Origin: Burkholderiales bacterium
GTDB lineage: Bacteria; Pseudomonadota; Gammaproteobacteria; Burkholderiales; Burkholderiaceae_C
Reading direction: 5' to 3'
Assembly (NCBI GenBank): GCA_019509985.1
Contig: JAEKLF010000100.1
Location: 1-52,265 of the forward strand
DNA length: 52,265 nt
Shown here: piece after piece, positions 8,655 to 15,763 of the stretch
Position numbering within the stretch: position 1 is the stretch's first letter
Layout of the letters: the number at the start of each line of letters is the position of its first letter
Position numbers and translations under genes: made by a program
Notes under the pieces: model-generated
Told to the model about the DNA's origin: nothing
The model's database searches: none
What the model saw: only the letters and a program-made list of their open reading frames with translations

Positions 8655-9299
8655 CTATGCGGTCTGCGGCGGCAGGTCGCTGCCGCGTCGGCAGGCGGGG
8701 CGCACCATGAACACGGTGCGGTCGCGGCCGTGGTCCAGCAGCAGCGAGCGCACACGCGCCTGCCACAGCCTGCCGAGGCTCAATTCCTGCTGAGCCGTCG
8801 CCTTGCCGGATGACAGCAATGCGACCAGCGCATCCAGCTCCGGCTGCCCCGGCATGGACGATGTGTCGACGCCGACATCCACGGCAGCGAGGGTATCCAG
8901 CCGCGTGAAACGCAGCGCCAGGACCAGGTCGGGCCGGTTGCGGATCAACCCGGCCCGGCTGAAGCGCCCTCCCAGCCCCTTGAAGCCGGAACCGCCGGCC
9001 GCGCCGGTGAGCATCTGAACGACCGTTGCGACGACGCCGCTGCTGCCGGAGCGGGCATCGTCACGGAACTCCACCTTGATGCCGCCGCGCTGCGGCAGGC
9101 CGTCGGGGTAGAGCTGTTCCAGCGCCAGCCAGGTGAGCCAGTAGGCCGAAGCGACGGTGGCGCAGGAATGCCCGGTGAGCCTCACGGCGTCACCGAACCC
9201 GTATTCAAGGATGCCGTCCTCGGCGCAGCCCAGCACCCGGGCCAGCGGGTCCTGCATCCTGAGGCGGGGGACTTCGTCGAAGTAGTCGGGCAGCTTCAT
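8655..9299 (-). CDS. FmdE-like conserved protein next to nnrS
   Basis: A 214-aa soluble protein. Residues 42-50 (TGHSCATVA) resemble the GHxCPG core of FmdE-family domains, with His44 and Cys46 as possible metal ligands. A Gly/Asp-rich stretch follows (RDDARSGSSG, then GSGFKGLGGRF). The C-terminus ends with ACRRGSDLPPQTA. It starts 22 nt after nnrS and 12 nt before the DUF3079 gene. The FmdE assignment rests on that motif and fold length only and could be wrong. The operon context (NnrS, NsrR, NarXL) suggests a part in NO or nitrate metabolism. Confidence 0.6.
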   Translation of the reverse strand: MKLPDYFDEVPRLRMQDPLARVLGCAEDGILEYGFGDAVRLTGHSCATVASAYWLTWLALEQLYPDGLPQRGGIKVEFRDDARSGSSGVVATVVQMLTGAAGGSGFKGLGGRFSRAGLIRNRPDLVLALRFTRLDTLAAVDVGVDTSSMPGQPELDALVALLSSGKATAQQELSLGRLWQARVRSLLLDHGRDRTVFMVRPACRRGSDLPPQTA

Positions 9300-9321
9300 T
9301 CCGGTTCTCGTTGAAGGTCAA

Positions 9322-10512
9322 TCAGCCGGGGCGGCCGTCGATGCGGGGGCGAGAAAGCACGGGCCAGTAGCGCAGCGCGTACAGGCCGAAGCCTGCCGAC
9401 CACAGCAGTGCCGAGGCCAGAGCCGCGTGGACGATCTGGGCGGGAGCGAGCAGGGGCAGGATCACGCGAACGGCCGCGGCGCTGGCGACCAGCAGATAGC
9501 AGGCAATCTCCCAGCGGTCTGCCTTCAAGGGCCGCCCGGTGTGGCCACGCGCGGTGCGAGTCATCATGCCGATGACGAGGCCGCCGACGGCCCCCACCGT
9601 CAGCGCATGCGTGGCCAGCGACGGCATCAGCCAACCGGCCTGGGCCAGAGCGCGCAGCAGCAGATGCGCGGGCACCCACAGATAGGCCAGATGCAGCGCC
9701 CACACGATGGGTGCCCGAAGCGTGTGCCAGGGCCGCCACAGCGCCCAGCGCCAGGCGTGGGCCACGCCGGCGACGGTTGCCAGCAACGCGAGCGGCGCGC
9801 CCCGCAGCCCGAGCGCGTCGGCGGCCAGCAGCGCCAGAACGCCGCCCAGCGCCGCCTTCTCGACCCAGGCGTTGCGCACTGCGCCCGCACCGGGCACGCC
9901 GTTGTTCGTGAACATCGGGATCACGCGCCCGCCCATGACGGCCAGGATGAAGAGCACGACGTCCAGCGCCACCTGGATGCCGATCCAGCCCGGCACCGCG
10001 ACGACACCGAGCTGTGCCAGGTGCACGCAGCCCGCGGCGAGCGCCAGCAGGCCGAGCAGGGCGACGAAGAAGTAATTGCGCCGGTTGCCCGCCTTCAGGA
10101 AAGGCACGGCCAGTGCGACCGCCGCGGCCAGCGGGAACGCGACGTTGGCGACCGCGGCGGCCACGGCATAGGGCGTCAATACCAGCACGCGGGCGACCAC
10201 CCACAGCGTCGCCAGCGCGGCAAGTTTCCAGCCCGTGGGCGTGGGCAGGTTGGCCCAGTTGCGGCCGGCGGTGAACAGGAAGCCGACGATGACCGCCAGC
10301 GTGAAGCCGAACAGCATCTCGTGGGCATGCCAGATCGGGCCGGCCAGGTAGGGCTGCCCAAGCAGGCCCGAGAACTGCAAGGCCCACAGCGGCACGGACA
10401 GGGCCGCGAACACGCTGGCCAGCAGATAGAACGGCCGAAAGCCCAGCGCAAACAGTGCCAAGCCGGCGGGCGCGGCGCTCGGAGGTTCGTCAATTCTCAG
10501 CAGGGGTGTCAT
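9322..10512 (-). CDS. nnrS: NnrS family heme/copper membrane protein
   Basis: Inner-membrane protein of 396 aa with about 12 hydrophobic segments. Family hallmarks are the N-terminal FRPFYLLA, WHAHEMLFGF (His pair, likely heme ligands), GGRVIPMFTNNG in the middle and MMTRTARGHTGRPL near residue 320. NnrS proteins relieve nitrosative stress and are usually under NsrR or NNR control. This fits nsrR lying directly upstream on the same strand. The ATG at 10512 lies inside the 3' end of a small upstream frame. Confidence 0.93.
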   Translation of the reverse strand: MTPLLRIDEPPSAAPAGLALFALGFRPFYLLASVFAALSVPLWALQFSGLLGQPYLAGPIWHAHEMLFGFTLAVIVGFLFTAGRNWANLPTPTGWKLAALATLWVVARVLVLTPYAVAAAVANVAFPLAAAVALAVPFLKAGNRRNYFFVALLGLLALAAGCVHLAQLGVVAVPGWIGIQVALDVVLFILAVMGGRVIPMFTNNGVPGAGAVRNAWVEKAALGGVLALLAADALGLRGAPLALLATVAGVAHAWRWALWRPWHTLRAPIVWALHLAYLWVPAHLLLRALAQAGWLMPSLATHALTVGAVGGLVIGMMTRTARGHTGRPLKADRWEIACYLLVASAAAVRVILPLLAPAQIVHAALASALLWSAGFGLYALRYWPVLSRPRIDGRPG

Positions 10513-10618
10513 GTCTTGGATTCCGATGAAGCGGCGCGGGCCGGGTACGCCAGGCGATGGCGACGAACGCGGTGAAGGCCAGCGTGTTGCCAGCGGCGCC
10601 CAGTGCCATCTCGTTCAC
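10490..10618 (-). CDS. Possible 42-aa membrane peptide between nsrR and nnrS
   Basis: A GTG start overlaps the nsrR stop as GTGA, and the frame runs 42 codons, ending 23 nt inside nnrS. The product starts MNEMALGAAGNTLAFTAF, continues with VAIAWRTRP and ends hydrophilic, so residues 5-23 could form one membrane helix. It fills an otherwise unexplained 102-nt gap between nsrR and nnrS. Whether it is translated is unknown. I recognise no family. Confidence 0.4.
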   Translation of the reverse strand: MNEMALGAAGNTLAFTAFVAIAWRTRPAPLHRNPRHDTPAEN

Positions 10619-11070
10619 GCTGCGGCTCCGGCCGGCGCCATGAAGCGCAGCAGCTCCACCAGCTGCTGCCGGTTGGCCGTGATGTCGGCCAGCGTGTAGC
10701 GGTCCAGCACCGCGTGGAAGGCCTGCACCGCCTCGCCGAGCACGCCCCTGAGCCGGCAGTGGCTGACGATGGCGCAGTGGCTGGCCTCGGCCGAGAAGCA
10801 CTCGGCCGGCAGCGCCTGCCCCTCGGTGTCGCGCACGACGTCGCCGACGCGAATCTGCGCCGCCGGCCGGGCCAGCGTGAGGCCGCCACCCTTGCCACGC
10901 ACGGTGCTCACCCAGCCGCGCCTGGCCAGGTGGTGGACGACCTTGGTGAGGTGGTTGGCCTTGATGTCGAAGGCCGCGCAGATCTCGCCCACGGTGGCCC
11001 GTCGGTCGGGTTCGGCGGCCAGGAACATCAGCACGCGCAGGCTGTAGTCGGTGAAGGCGGTGAGCCTCAT
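10615..11070 (-). CDS. nsrR: Rrf2-family nitric-oxide-sensing repressor NsrR
   Basis: A 151-aa Rrf2 regulator. Its N-terminal winged helix starts MRLTAFTDYSLRVLMFLA. The wing region has VRGKGGGLTLARP. The iron-sulfur cysteines are Cys91, Cys99 and Cys105 (ECFSAEASHC, then IVSHCRLRG), the layout of NsrR rather than IscR. NO attack on the cluster releases DNA. AAGGA lies 8 nt before the ATG. An NsrR-type operator lies upstream of the DUF2249 gene, so nsrR is likely autoregulated as the second gene of that operon. Confidence 0.94.
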   Translation of the reverse strand: MRLTAFTDYSLRVLMFLAAEPDRRATVGEICAAFDIKANHLTKVVHHLARRGWVSTVRGKGGGLTLARPAAQIRVGDVVRDTEGQALPAECFSAEASHCAIVSHCRLRGVLGEAVQAFHAVLDRYTLADITANRQQLVELLRFMAPAGAAA

Positions 11071-11196
11071 CGGTCAATCCTTTTCAGCGCCCATGGGCCG
11101 GAACGGTACCTGCGGGCAGGCGATCGGCCGCCCGGCGGCGGGGCAGGAACAGCGCATGCACGGCCAGAAAGACGCTGCCCGCGGCGCACACGCGGC

Positions 11197-11484
11197 TCAG
11201 GCGCCACCGCAGGCGCCGCAGCACCGGGCATTGCCGTGGCGCTCCGATGTCTTCGTCAGGCGAACGAGCGAGGTTCCCGGGAGGCCCTGCAGGTCCTGCC
11301 ACAAGAAGTTGCCCGGCAACTCCAAGCGGAGCCGTTCTTCGAACAAGCACGCGTCGAGGTCGTCGATGAACTCCAACGACTCGTGCAGTCCAAGGCTGCC
11401 GAAGGCGTTCAGGATCAATGGCTGCCGTTCCGGTTGAACGACAGCCCGCAGATCAATGCGAGTGCAGAGATTCGTCGTGGACAT
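11197..11484 (-). CDS. DUF2249 domain protein, first gene of the NsrR operon
   Basis: A 95-aa protein that is nearly all one DUF2249 domain: IDLRAVVQPERQPLILNAF near the start, then FIDDLDACLFEERLRLELPG and FLWQDLQGLPGTSLVRL. It ends with the Cys-rich tail ARCCGACGGA. DUF2249 proteins are often found beside nitrite/NO reductase and nsrR genes, but their function is not established. The start is 17 nt downstream of the NsrR operator. The 126-nt gap to nsrR holds only an unconvincing 35-codon hydrophobic frame. Confidence 0.85.
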   Translation of the reverse strand: MSTTNLCTRIDLRAVVQPERQPLILNAFGSLGLHESLEFIDDLDACLFEERLRLELPGNFLWQDLQGLPGTSLVRLTKTSERHGNARCCGACGGA

Positions 11485-11500
11485 GGCCTACTTTCAAAAC

Positions 11501-11517
11501 ATGCATTGGGAATGCAT
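11501..11517. promoter_or_regulatory. NsrR operator upstream of the DUF2249-nsrR operon
   Basis: The plus strand reads ATGCATTGGGAATGCAT: two ATGCAT halves separated by 5 nt, matching the known NsrR palindrome ATGCAT-TTNAA-ATGCAT in both half-site sequence and spacing. It covers the transcription start predicted from the -10 at 11520-11525 and ends 17 nt before the DUF2249 start codon, which suits simple repression. Confidence 0.85.
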
Positions 11518-11519
11518 CA

Positions 11520-11560
11520 ATAGTAGGCGGCTGCTTGCGGCGACGTTTGATCCACGTCAA
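11520..11560 (-). promoter_or_regulatory. FNR-activated promoter (FNR box plus -10) for the nsrR-nnrS-narXL operon
   Basis: An FNR/Dnr-type box TTGAT-CCAC-GTCAA lies at 11547-11560 (9 of 10 consensus positions). On the minus strand a -10 element TACTAT lies at 11525-11520, about 31 bp from the centre of the box. That puts the box near -41.5, the class II activator position. The predicted start falls inside the NsrR operator. The expected logic is activation without oxygen and derepression by NO. Confidence 0.75.
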
Positions 11561-11726
11561 ACAGGACGAATCTCTGCGCGGACCTGGACCGAATATTGAG
11601 CGCCAGTGGTGGCGACTTCGCCGCCTGAACGAATCCGGACAGCTCAGGGCACGACGCTGCCGGGCAAGCCGAAATGGCGTCGTTTCATGGAATGACGGCG
11701 GCAGTCGATGTTGGATTGTTTGCGAT

Positions 11727-11756
11727 TTGACAATTTCCTATTGCTGGCAGCCTAGT
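11727..11756 (+). promoter_or_regulatory. Candidate sigma-70 promoter for the DUF4148-like gene
   Basis: A perfect -35 TTGACA at 11727-11732 is followed after 18 nt by a weak -10 CCTAGT (11751-11756). The transcript would carry a leader of about 100 nt before the ATG at 11861. The rest of the roughly 300-bp stretch 11561-11860 shows no gene. Confidence 0.4.
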
Positions 11757-11860
11757 GTTTCTACTTAGCGGCACTGCCTACAGTTCAACCCATGGACACC
11801 GCGGTCGCGATGCCCGAGTGAAACAGGCGGAACCCCCGCCGGTCCTTGAAGGAAATCATC

Positions 11861-12217
11861 ATGAGCAAGCTGTCCACCCTCTTCGCCGCCACCCTGCTGA
11901 TCGCCGCTGGTGCCGCTTCAGCCCAAACGACCCGTGAGGCTGTCATTGCCGACCTGGTCGCCGCCCGCAACAGCGGCGAACTGGCCGCCCTGCAAGGTGA
12001 GAAGGGTGTCGAAGTGACGACGCCCGCTGCCACCAAGACCAGCGCCGTCGCGACGACCCAGCTGCCCCGCCAAGCGGTGCTGACCATCAAGCCCACGGAA
12101 ATGCGCACCGAAACCACCGCCGCGCTGGCCGCCGACCATGGCGAGAACGCCGCCCGCGAACTGGGTGACTTCCCGGCCCCGGTTGCCCGCCGCGCCTCCG
12201 CGCTGGCCGCACGCTGA
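11861..12217 (+). CDS. Small secreted protein, DUF4148-like
   Basis: A 118-aa protein with a signal peptide (MSKLSTLFAATLLIAAG, then AASAQ with an AxA-type cleavage site near residue 22). The mature part begins TTREAVIADLVAARNSGELA, which resembles DUF4148 proteins common in Burkholderiales. The rest is low-complexity, rich in Thr and Ala. AAGGAA lies 7 nt before this ATG, whereas the in-frame upstream TTG has none. It has its own promoter and terminator, so it is a single-gene unit. Function unknown, presumably periplasmic. Confidence 0.75.
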   Translation: MSKLSTLFAATLLIAAGAASAQTTREAVIADLVAARNSGELAALQGEKGVEVTTPAATKTSAVATTQLPRQAVLTIKPTEMRTETTAALAADHGENAARELGDFPAPVARRASALAAR

Positions 12218-12244
12218 AACAAAGCGGTTTCAAACCGATGAAAG

Positions 12245-12268
12245 GCGACCCGAGAGGGTCGCTTTTTT
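12245..12268 (+). terminator. Rho-independent terminator after the DUF4148-like gene
   Basis: GCGACCC (12245-12251), loop GAGA, GGGTCGC (12256-12262), then six T. It lies 28 nt past the stop. A second short inverted repeat, CGGTTT-C-AAACCG, precedes it at 12225-12237. Confidence 0.92.
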
Positions 12269-12323
12269 GTTGCCCGCATTCCTAGAATCCGCGGCCCACG
12301 ATAGAACGGGCGTTGGAGACGAG

Positions 12324-13349
12324 ATGCGGATGCAGAAGATGTGGGCAGCGACGGCGCTGCTGATGGCCTCGATGACAGCGTTGGCTGCCGGCCCCGTGGT
12401 CGGCGTGAGCTGGTCCAACTTCCAGGAAGAACGCTGGAAGACCGACGAGGCAGCGATGAAGACCGAACTGAGTCGCCTGGGTGCGAGCTACGTCAGCGCG
12501 GACGCGGGCGGCTCGCCCGAGAAGCAGCTGTCTGACATCGACAGTCTGCTTGCCAAGGGCGCCAAGGTCCTCGTCATCCTGGCGATGGACAAGGACGCCG
12601 TTGCCCCGGCGCTGAACAAGGCCAAGGCGCGCAAGGTGCCCGTGCTGGCCTACGACCGCCTCATCGAGGCCCCCGAGGTCTTCTACCTGACCTTTGACAA
12701 CCGCGAGGTGGGTCGCCTGCAGGCCAAGGCCGTGCTGGCCGTCAAGCCCAAGGGCCGCTACGTGATGATCAAGGGCTCGCCCAGCGACCCGAACGCCGAC
12801 TTTCTGCGCGCCGGCCAGCAGGACGCGCTGGCCGACGCGGTCAAGAAGGGCGACGTGAAGATCGTCGCCGAGGAGTACACCGATGGCTGGAAGCCCGAGG
12901 TGGCGCAGAAGAACATGGAGCAGATCCTGACCCGGCTGAAGGGTGGCGTCGACGCCGTGGTGGCGAGTAACGACGGCACGGCTGGCGGCGTCATCGCGGC
13001 GCTGGCGGGCCGCGGCCTGAAGGGCGTGCCGGTTAGCGGCCAGGACGCCGACCACGCCGCGCTGAACCGCATTGCGTTGGGCACGCAGACCGTCTCGGTC
13101 TGGAAGGACTCGCGCCTGCTCGGCAAGGAAGCGGCCTCCGCCGCGGTGCAGCTCGCCAACGGCCAGAAGGTCGACGGCGCCGCGCCCTGGGCGGGCGGTG
13201 AACGCAAGGTCAGCCTGCAGGCCAAGTTCCTCCCGCCCGTGCCCATCACGCAGGCCAACCTGGACCAGGTCATCAGCGCCGGCTGGATCAGCAAGGCCGT
13301 GGTCTGCAAGGGCGTCGACCCGGCCAAGGCGCCGGCGGCCTGCAAATAG
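12324..13349 (+). CDS. xylF: Sugar (xylose-type) ABC transporter substrate-binding protein
   Basis: Periplasmic binding protein of 341 aa with a signal peptide (residues 1-19, ending ALAA). It matches XylF at several positions: GVSWSNFQEERWKTD at the N-terminus, VLAYDRLI, FDNREVGRLQAKA, VVASNDGTAGG, VSGQDADHAALNRIALGTQT and VWKDSRLLG. ATG 12324 has GGAG 8 nt upstream. The permease gene starts 8 nt after its stop. XylF is the best family, and the true ligand could be another pentose. Confidence 0.88.
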   Translation: MRMQKMWAATALLMASMTALAAGPVVGVSWSNFQEERWKTDEAAMKTELSRLGASYVSADAGGSPEKQLSDIDSLLAKGAKVLVILAMDKDAVAPALNKAKARKVPVLAYDRLIEAPEVFYLTFDNREVGRLQAKAVLAVKPKGRYVMIKGSPSDPNADFLRAGQQDALADAVKKGDVKIVAEEYTDGWKPEVAQKNMEQILTRLKGGVDAVVASNDGTAGGVIAALAGRGLKGVPVSGQDADHAALNRIALGTQTVSVWKDSRLLGKEAASAAVQLANGQKVDGAAPWAGGERKVSLQAKFLPPVPITQANLDQVISAGWISKAVVCKGVDPAKAPAACK

Positions 13350-13357
13350 GAGCCCCG

Positions 13358-14500
13358 ATGAGCGCCCAGACCCAGCGGCTGGCCGTCATGGCGGCCGTGC
13401 TGGTGGCCATCGCCATCGGCTTTCACGTGCTCACCGGCAGCTTCCTGACGGCCGAGAACCTCTACAACATCGCGCAGCAGACGGCGGTCGTCGGCATCGT
13501 CGCCAGCGGCATGGCGCTGATCATCGTCGCGCGCCAGATCGACCTCGCCGTGGGCTCGCTGCTCGGTGCCGTCGGCGTGCTGATGGCCTGGCTGCAGTAC
13601 ACGCAGGGCTGGTCGGTCGTCGCGTCGCTGTTCGCCGGCCTCGGACTGGCGTTGGCGGTCGGGCTGTTCCAGGGCTGGCTGTCGGCGGTCATCGGCATTC
13701 CGTCCTTCGTCGTCACGCTGGGCGGCCTGGTGTCATTCCGTGGCGTGGCCTTCCTGATCGCCGACGGCAAGACACAGCCGGTCAGCGAGCCCTGGCTGCT
13801 GGCGCTGGGCGGCGGGCTGGACGGCTCGCTGGGTGAGCGCGGCAGCTGGCTGCTGGGCATCGCGCTGGTGGCGCTGCTGTGGGGTTGGCAGGTTGTGCAA
13901 CGCCGCGCGCAGGCCCGTGCTGGCGTGGCGCCGCGCGAAATGCGCCGCGAGCTGCTGCAGGGCGGCCTCGGGGCGCTGGCCGTGCTGGGTGCGGTGGCCG
14001 TCTTCAACGCCTACCGCATCGAAGGCCAGGAGCAGGGCCAGGGCCTGCCACTGCCGCTGATCGTCTGGGCCGCGGTCGTGCTGCTGCTGAGCTTCGTGGC
14101 CAAGCACACGCGTTTCGGCCGCTACGTCTATGCGATCGGCGGCAACCCGGATGCCGCGCGGCTGGCCGGCATCCCGGTGCGGCGCGTGCTGATCCAGCTC
14201 AACCTGCTGCTGGCCGCGCTCGTCGCGCTGGCGGCCGTGGTCGCCATGGCGCGCCTGAACGCCGGCACGAACTCGATGGGCACGGGCATGGAACTGACCG
14301 TCATCGCCGCGGCCGTCATCGGCGGCGTCAGCCTGGCCGGTGGCAGCGGCAGCGTCGCCGGCACCGTGCTGGGTGCGCTCATCATCCAGAGCATCGACAG
14401 CGGCCTGCTGCTGACCGACGTCAGCATCGGCTGGCGCATGGTCGTACTCGGCCAGGTGCTGGTAGCTGCGGTTGTCTTTGATCGCGTGGTGCAGAAATGA
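13358..14500 (+). CDS. xylH: Sugar ABC transporter permease, XylH type
   Basis: Inner-membrane permease of 380 aa in the BPD_transp_2 family, with about 10 hydrophobic segments. Recognisable parts are NLYNIAQQTAVVGIVASGMA near residue 35, the RQIDLAVGSLLG loop, IPSFVVTLGGL and the cytoplasmic coupling segment GGNPDAARLAGIPVRRV. It ends with the VIGGVSLAGGSGSVAGTVLG motif. Its stop overlaps the ATPase start by 4 nt. Confidence 0.9.
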   Translation: MSAQTQRLAVMAAVLVAIAIGFHVLTGSFLTAENLYNIAQQTAVVGIVASGMALIIVARQIDLAVGSLLGAVGVLMAWLQYTQGWSVVASLFAGLGLALAVGLFQGWLSAVIGIPSFVVTLGGLVSFRGVAFLIADGKTQPVSEPWLLALGGGLDGSLGERGSWLLGIALVALLWGWQVVQRRAQARAGVAPREMRRELLQGGLGALAVLGAVAVFNAYRIEGQEQGQGLPLPLIVWAAVVLLLSFVAKHTRFGRYVYAIGGNPDAARLAGIPVRRVLIQLNLLLAALVALAAVVAMARLNAGTNSMGTGMELTVIAAAVIGGVSLAGGSGSVAGTVLGALIIQSIDSGLLLTDVSIGWRMVVLGQVLVAAVVFDRVVQK

Positions 14501-15237
14501 CGGCCCTGCTTGAAGTGCGCGACGCGCGCAAATCCTTTGGCGGCGTGCACGCGGTCGACGGCATATCGCTGAGCCTGGCGCCCGGCGAGGTGCTGGCCGT
14601 GCTGGGCCACAACGGCGCCGGCAAGTCCACGCTGATGCAGATGATCGCCGGCGCGCTGCCCTTCGACGGCGGCGAGCTGCTGTTGAACGGCGAGGCCGTA
14701 AAGTTCGCCAGCCCGGCGGACTCGCGTGCGGCCGGCATCGAGACCATCCACCAGAAGCTGGCCCTGGCCGACAACCTCGACTCGGTCGCCAACCTCTTCC
14801 TCGGCCGCGAGCTGCGCACCCGCTTGGGCCTGCTGGACGACGCGGCCATGCGCGCCGCCGCCGTGCCGCTGTTCGCGCGCCTGAACCCCAACTTCAAGAA
14901 CATCGCCGACCCGGTCGTGTCCTTGTCGGGCGGCCAGCGCCAGGTCGTCGCCATCGCGCGAGCGCTGCAGTTCAAGGCGCGTGTGCTGATCATGGACGAG
15001 CCCTGCGCGGCCCTGGGTCCGGCCGAGACGGCCATGGTCCATGATCTGATCCGCCGCTTGAGCGCCGAGGGCGTTGGCATCTTGCTCGTCACGCACGACA
15101 TGCCGGACGTGTTTGCGCTGTCGCACCGCCTGGCCGTCATGAGGAACGGCCGCCTCGTCGGGGTGACGCAGACGGCCGCGGTGACCGAGGACGAGGTGCT
15201 GGCGATGATCATTGCGGGCAAGGCGCCGGCGCCATAG
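14497..15237 (+). CDS. Sugar ABC transporter ATP-binding protein, single-domain
   Basis: ATPase of 246 aa with Walker A GHNGAGKST, signature LSGGQRQ, Walker B VLIMDEP and a switch His in LLVTHDMPDV. It joins xylH by an ATGA overlap. Sugar ABC ATPases of the XylG/RbsA type normally have two such domains in about 500 aa. This one ends after the first domain, at a normal stop and without a downstream remnant. It therefore resembles FrcA, which works as a homodimer. It is the last gene of the transporter operon, and no xylose catabolic gene is adjacent. Confidence 0.9.
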   Translation: MTALLEVRDARKSFGGVHAVDGISLSLAPGEVLAVLGHNGAGKSTLMQMIAGALPFDGGELLLNGEAVKFASPADSRAAGIETIHQKLALADNLDSVANLFLGRELRTRLGLLDDAAMRAAAVPLFARLNPNFKNIADPVVSLSGGQRQVVAIARALQFKARVLIMDEPCAALGPAETAMVHDLIRRLSAEGVGILLVTHDMPDVFALSHRLAVMRNGRLVGVTQTAAVTEDEVLAMIIAGKAPAP

Positions 15238-15247
15238 TGCGTTGCGA

Positions 15248-15293
15248 GTTTCTCATTCTGTTCAATTTAGCTTAATTGACTATAATGAGAAAC
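15248..15293 (+). promoter_or_regulatory. Promoter with flanking inverted repeat for the XRE-AbiEii toxin-antitoxin pair
   Basis: GTTTCTCATT (15248-15257) is repeated in inverse as AATGAGAAAC (15284-15293), ten perfect base pairs 26 nt apart. The right copy overlaps a perfect -10 TATAAT at 15281-15286. The region is AT-rich against its surroundings. The start codon is only 10 nt past the -10, so the transcript would be nearly leaderless. The repeat is the obvious binding site for the XRE protein encoded immediately downstream. Confidence 0.7.
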
Positions 15294-15295
15294 AG

Positions 15296-15763
15296 ATGCC
15301 AGCCAAAGCGCCCCCCGTTCCGCCTGCCGTTGCAGCCCAGCTCGAATCACTGGGCCAGCGCATCCGCGCGCAGCGCGAGCGGCAGAAGGTGACGGCGACG
15401 GACGCTGCGGAAGCCGCAGGCATGTCGCGCGTCACCCTGCACCGCATCGAGCGTGGCGAGCCGTCGGTGACGATGGGCGCCTACCTCGGCGCCATGGCGG
15501 CCGTCGGCCTGAGCCTGCAGGTGCGCGAGCCGGAAGCGGCGCCTGCATCGGCGCTGCCGCCCGTCGTGCGCCTGGACGACTACCCTGCACTCAAGCAACT
15601 GGCCTGGCAGCTGCCGGGCGTGGCTGAGCTGAGCCCGGCGCAGGCGCTGGACCTTTACGAGCGCAACTGGCGCCACCTCGATCGCAAGCGCCTGTCGACG
15701 CCTGAGCAGCGCTTGATCCAGGCGCTCGTCGACGAACTGGGCGGAGGACGCCTGCTTGTTTGA
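15296..15763 (+). CDS. XRE-family HTH regulator, probable antitoxin
   Basis: A 155-aa protein. The helix-turn-helix occupies residues ~17-72 (GQRIRAQRERQKVTATDAAE, then GMSRVTLHRIERGE). The C-terminal 80 residues (LDDYPALKQLAWQLPGV onward) likely contact the partner. No Shine-Dalgarno precedes the ATG at 15296, in keeping with a near-leaderless message. It overlaps the downstream toxin gene by 8 nt. Most likely it neutralises the nucleotidyltransferase and represses the shared promoter. Confidence 0.8.
   Translation: MPAKAPPVPPAVAAQLESLGQRIRAQRERQKVTATDAAEAAGMSRVTLHRIERGEPSVTMGAYLGAMAAVGLSLQVREPEAAPASALPPVVRLDDYPALKQLAWQLPGVAELSPAQALDLYERNWRHLDRKRLSTPEQRLIQALVDELGGGRLLV

Noticed and set aside
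11084..11196. Hydrophobic 35-codon GTG frame between the DUF2249 gene and nsrR (VCAAGSVFLAVHALFLPRRR)
   Set aside because: No ribosome site and no recognisable family; kept only as a remark.
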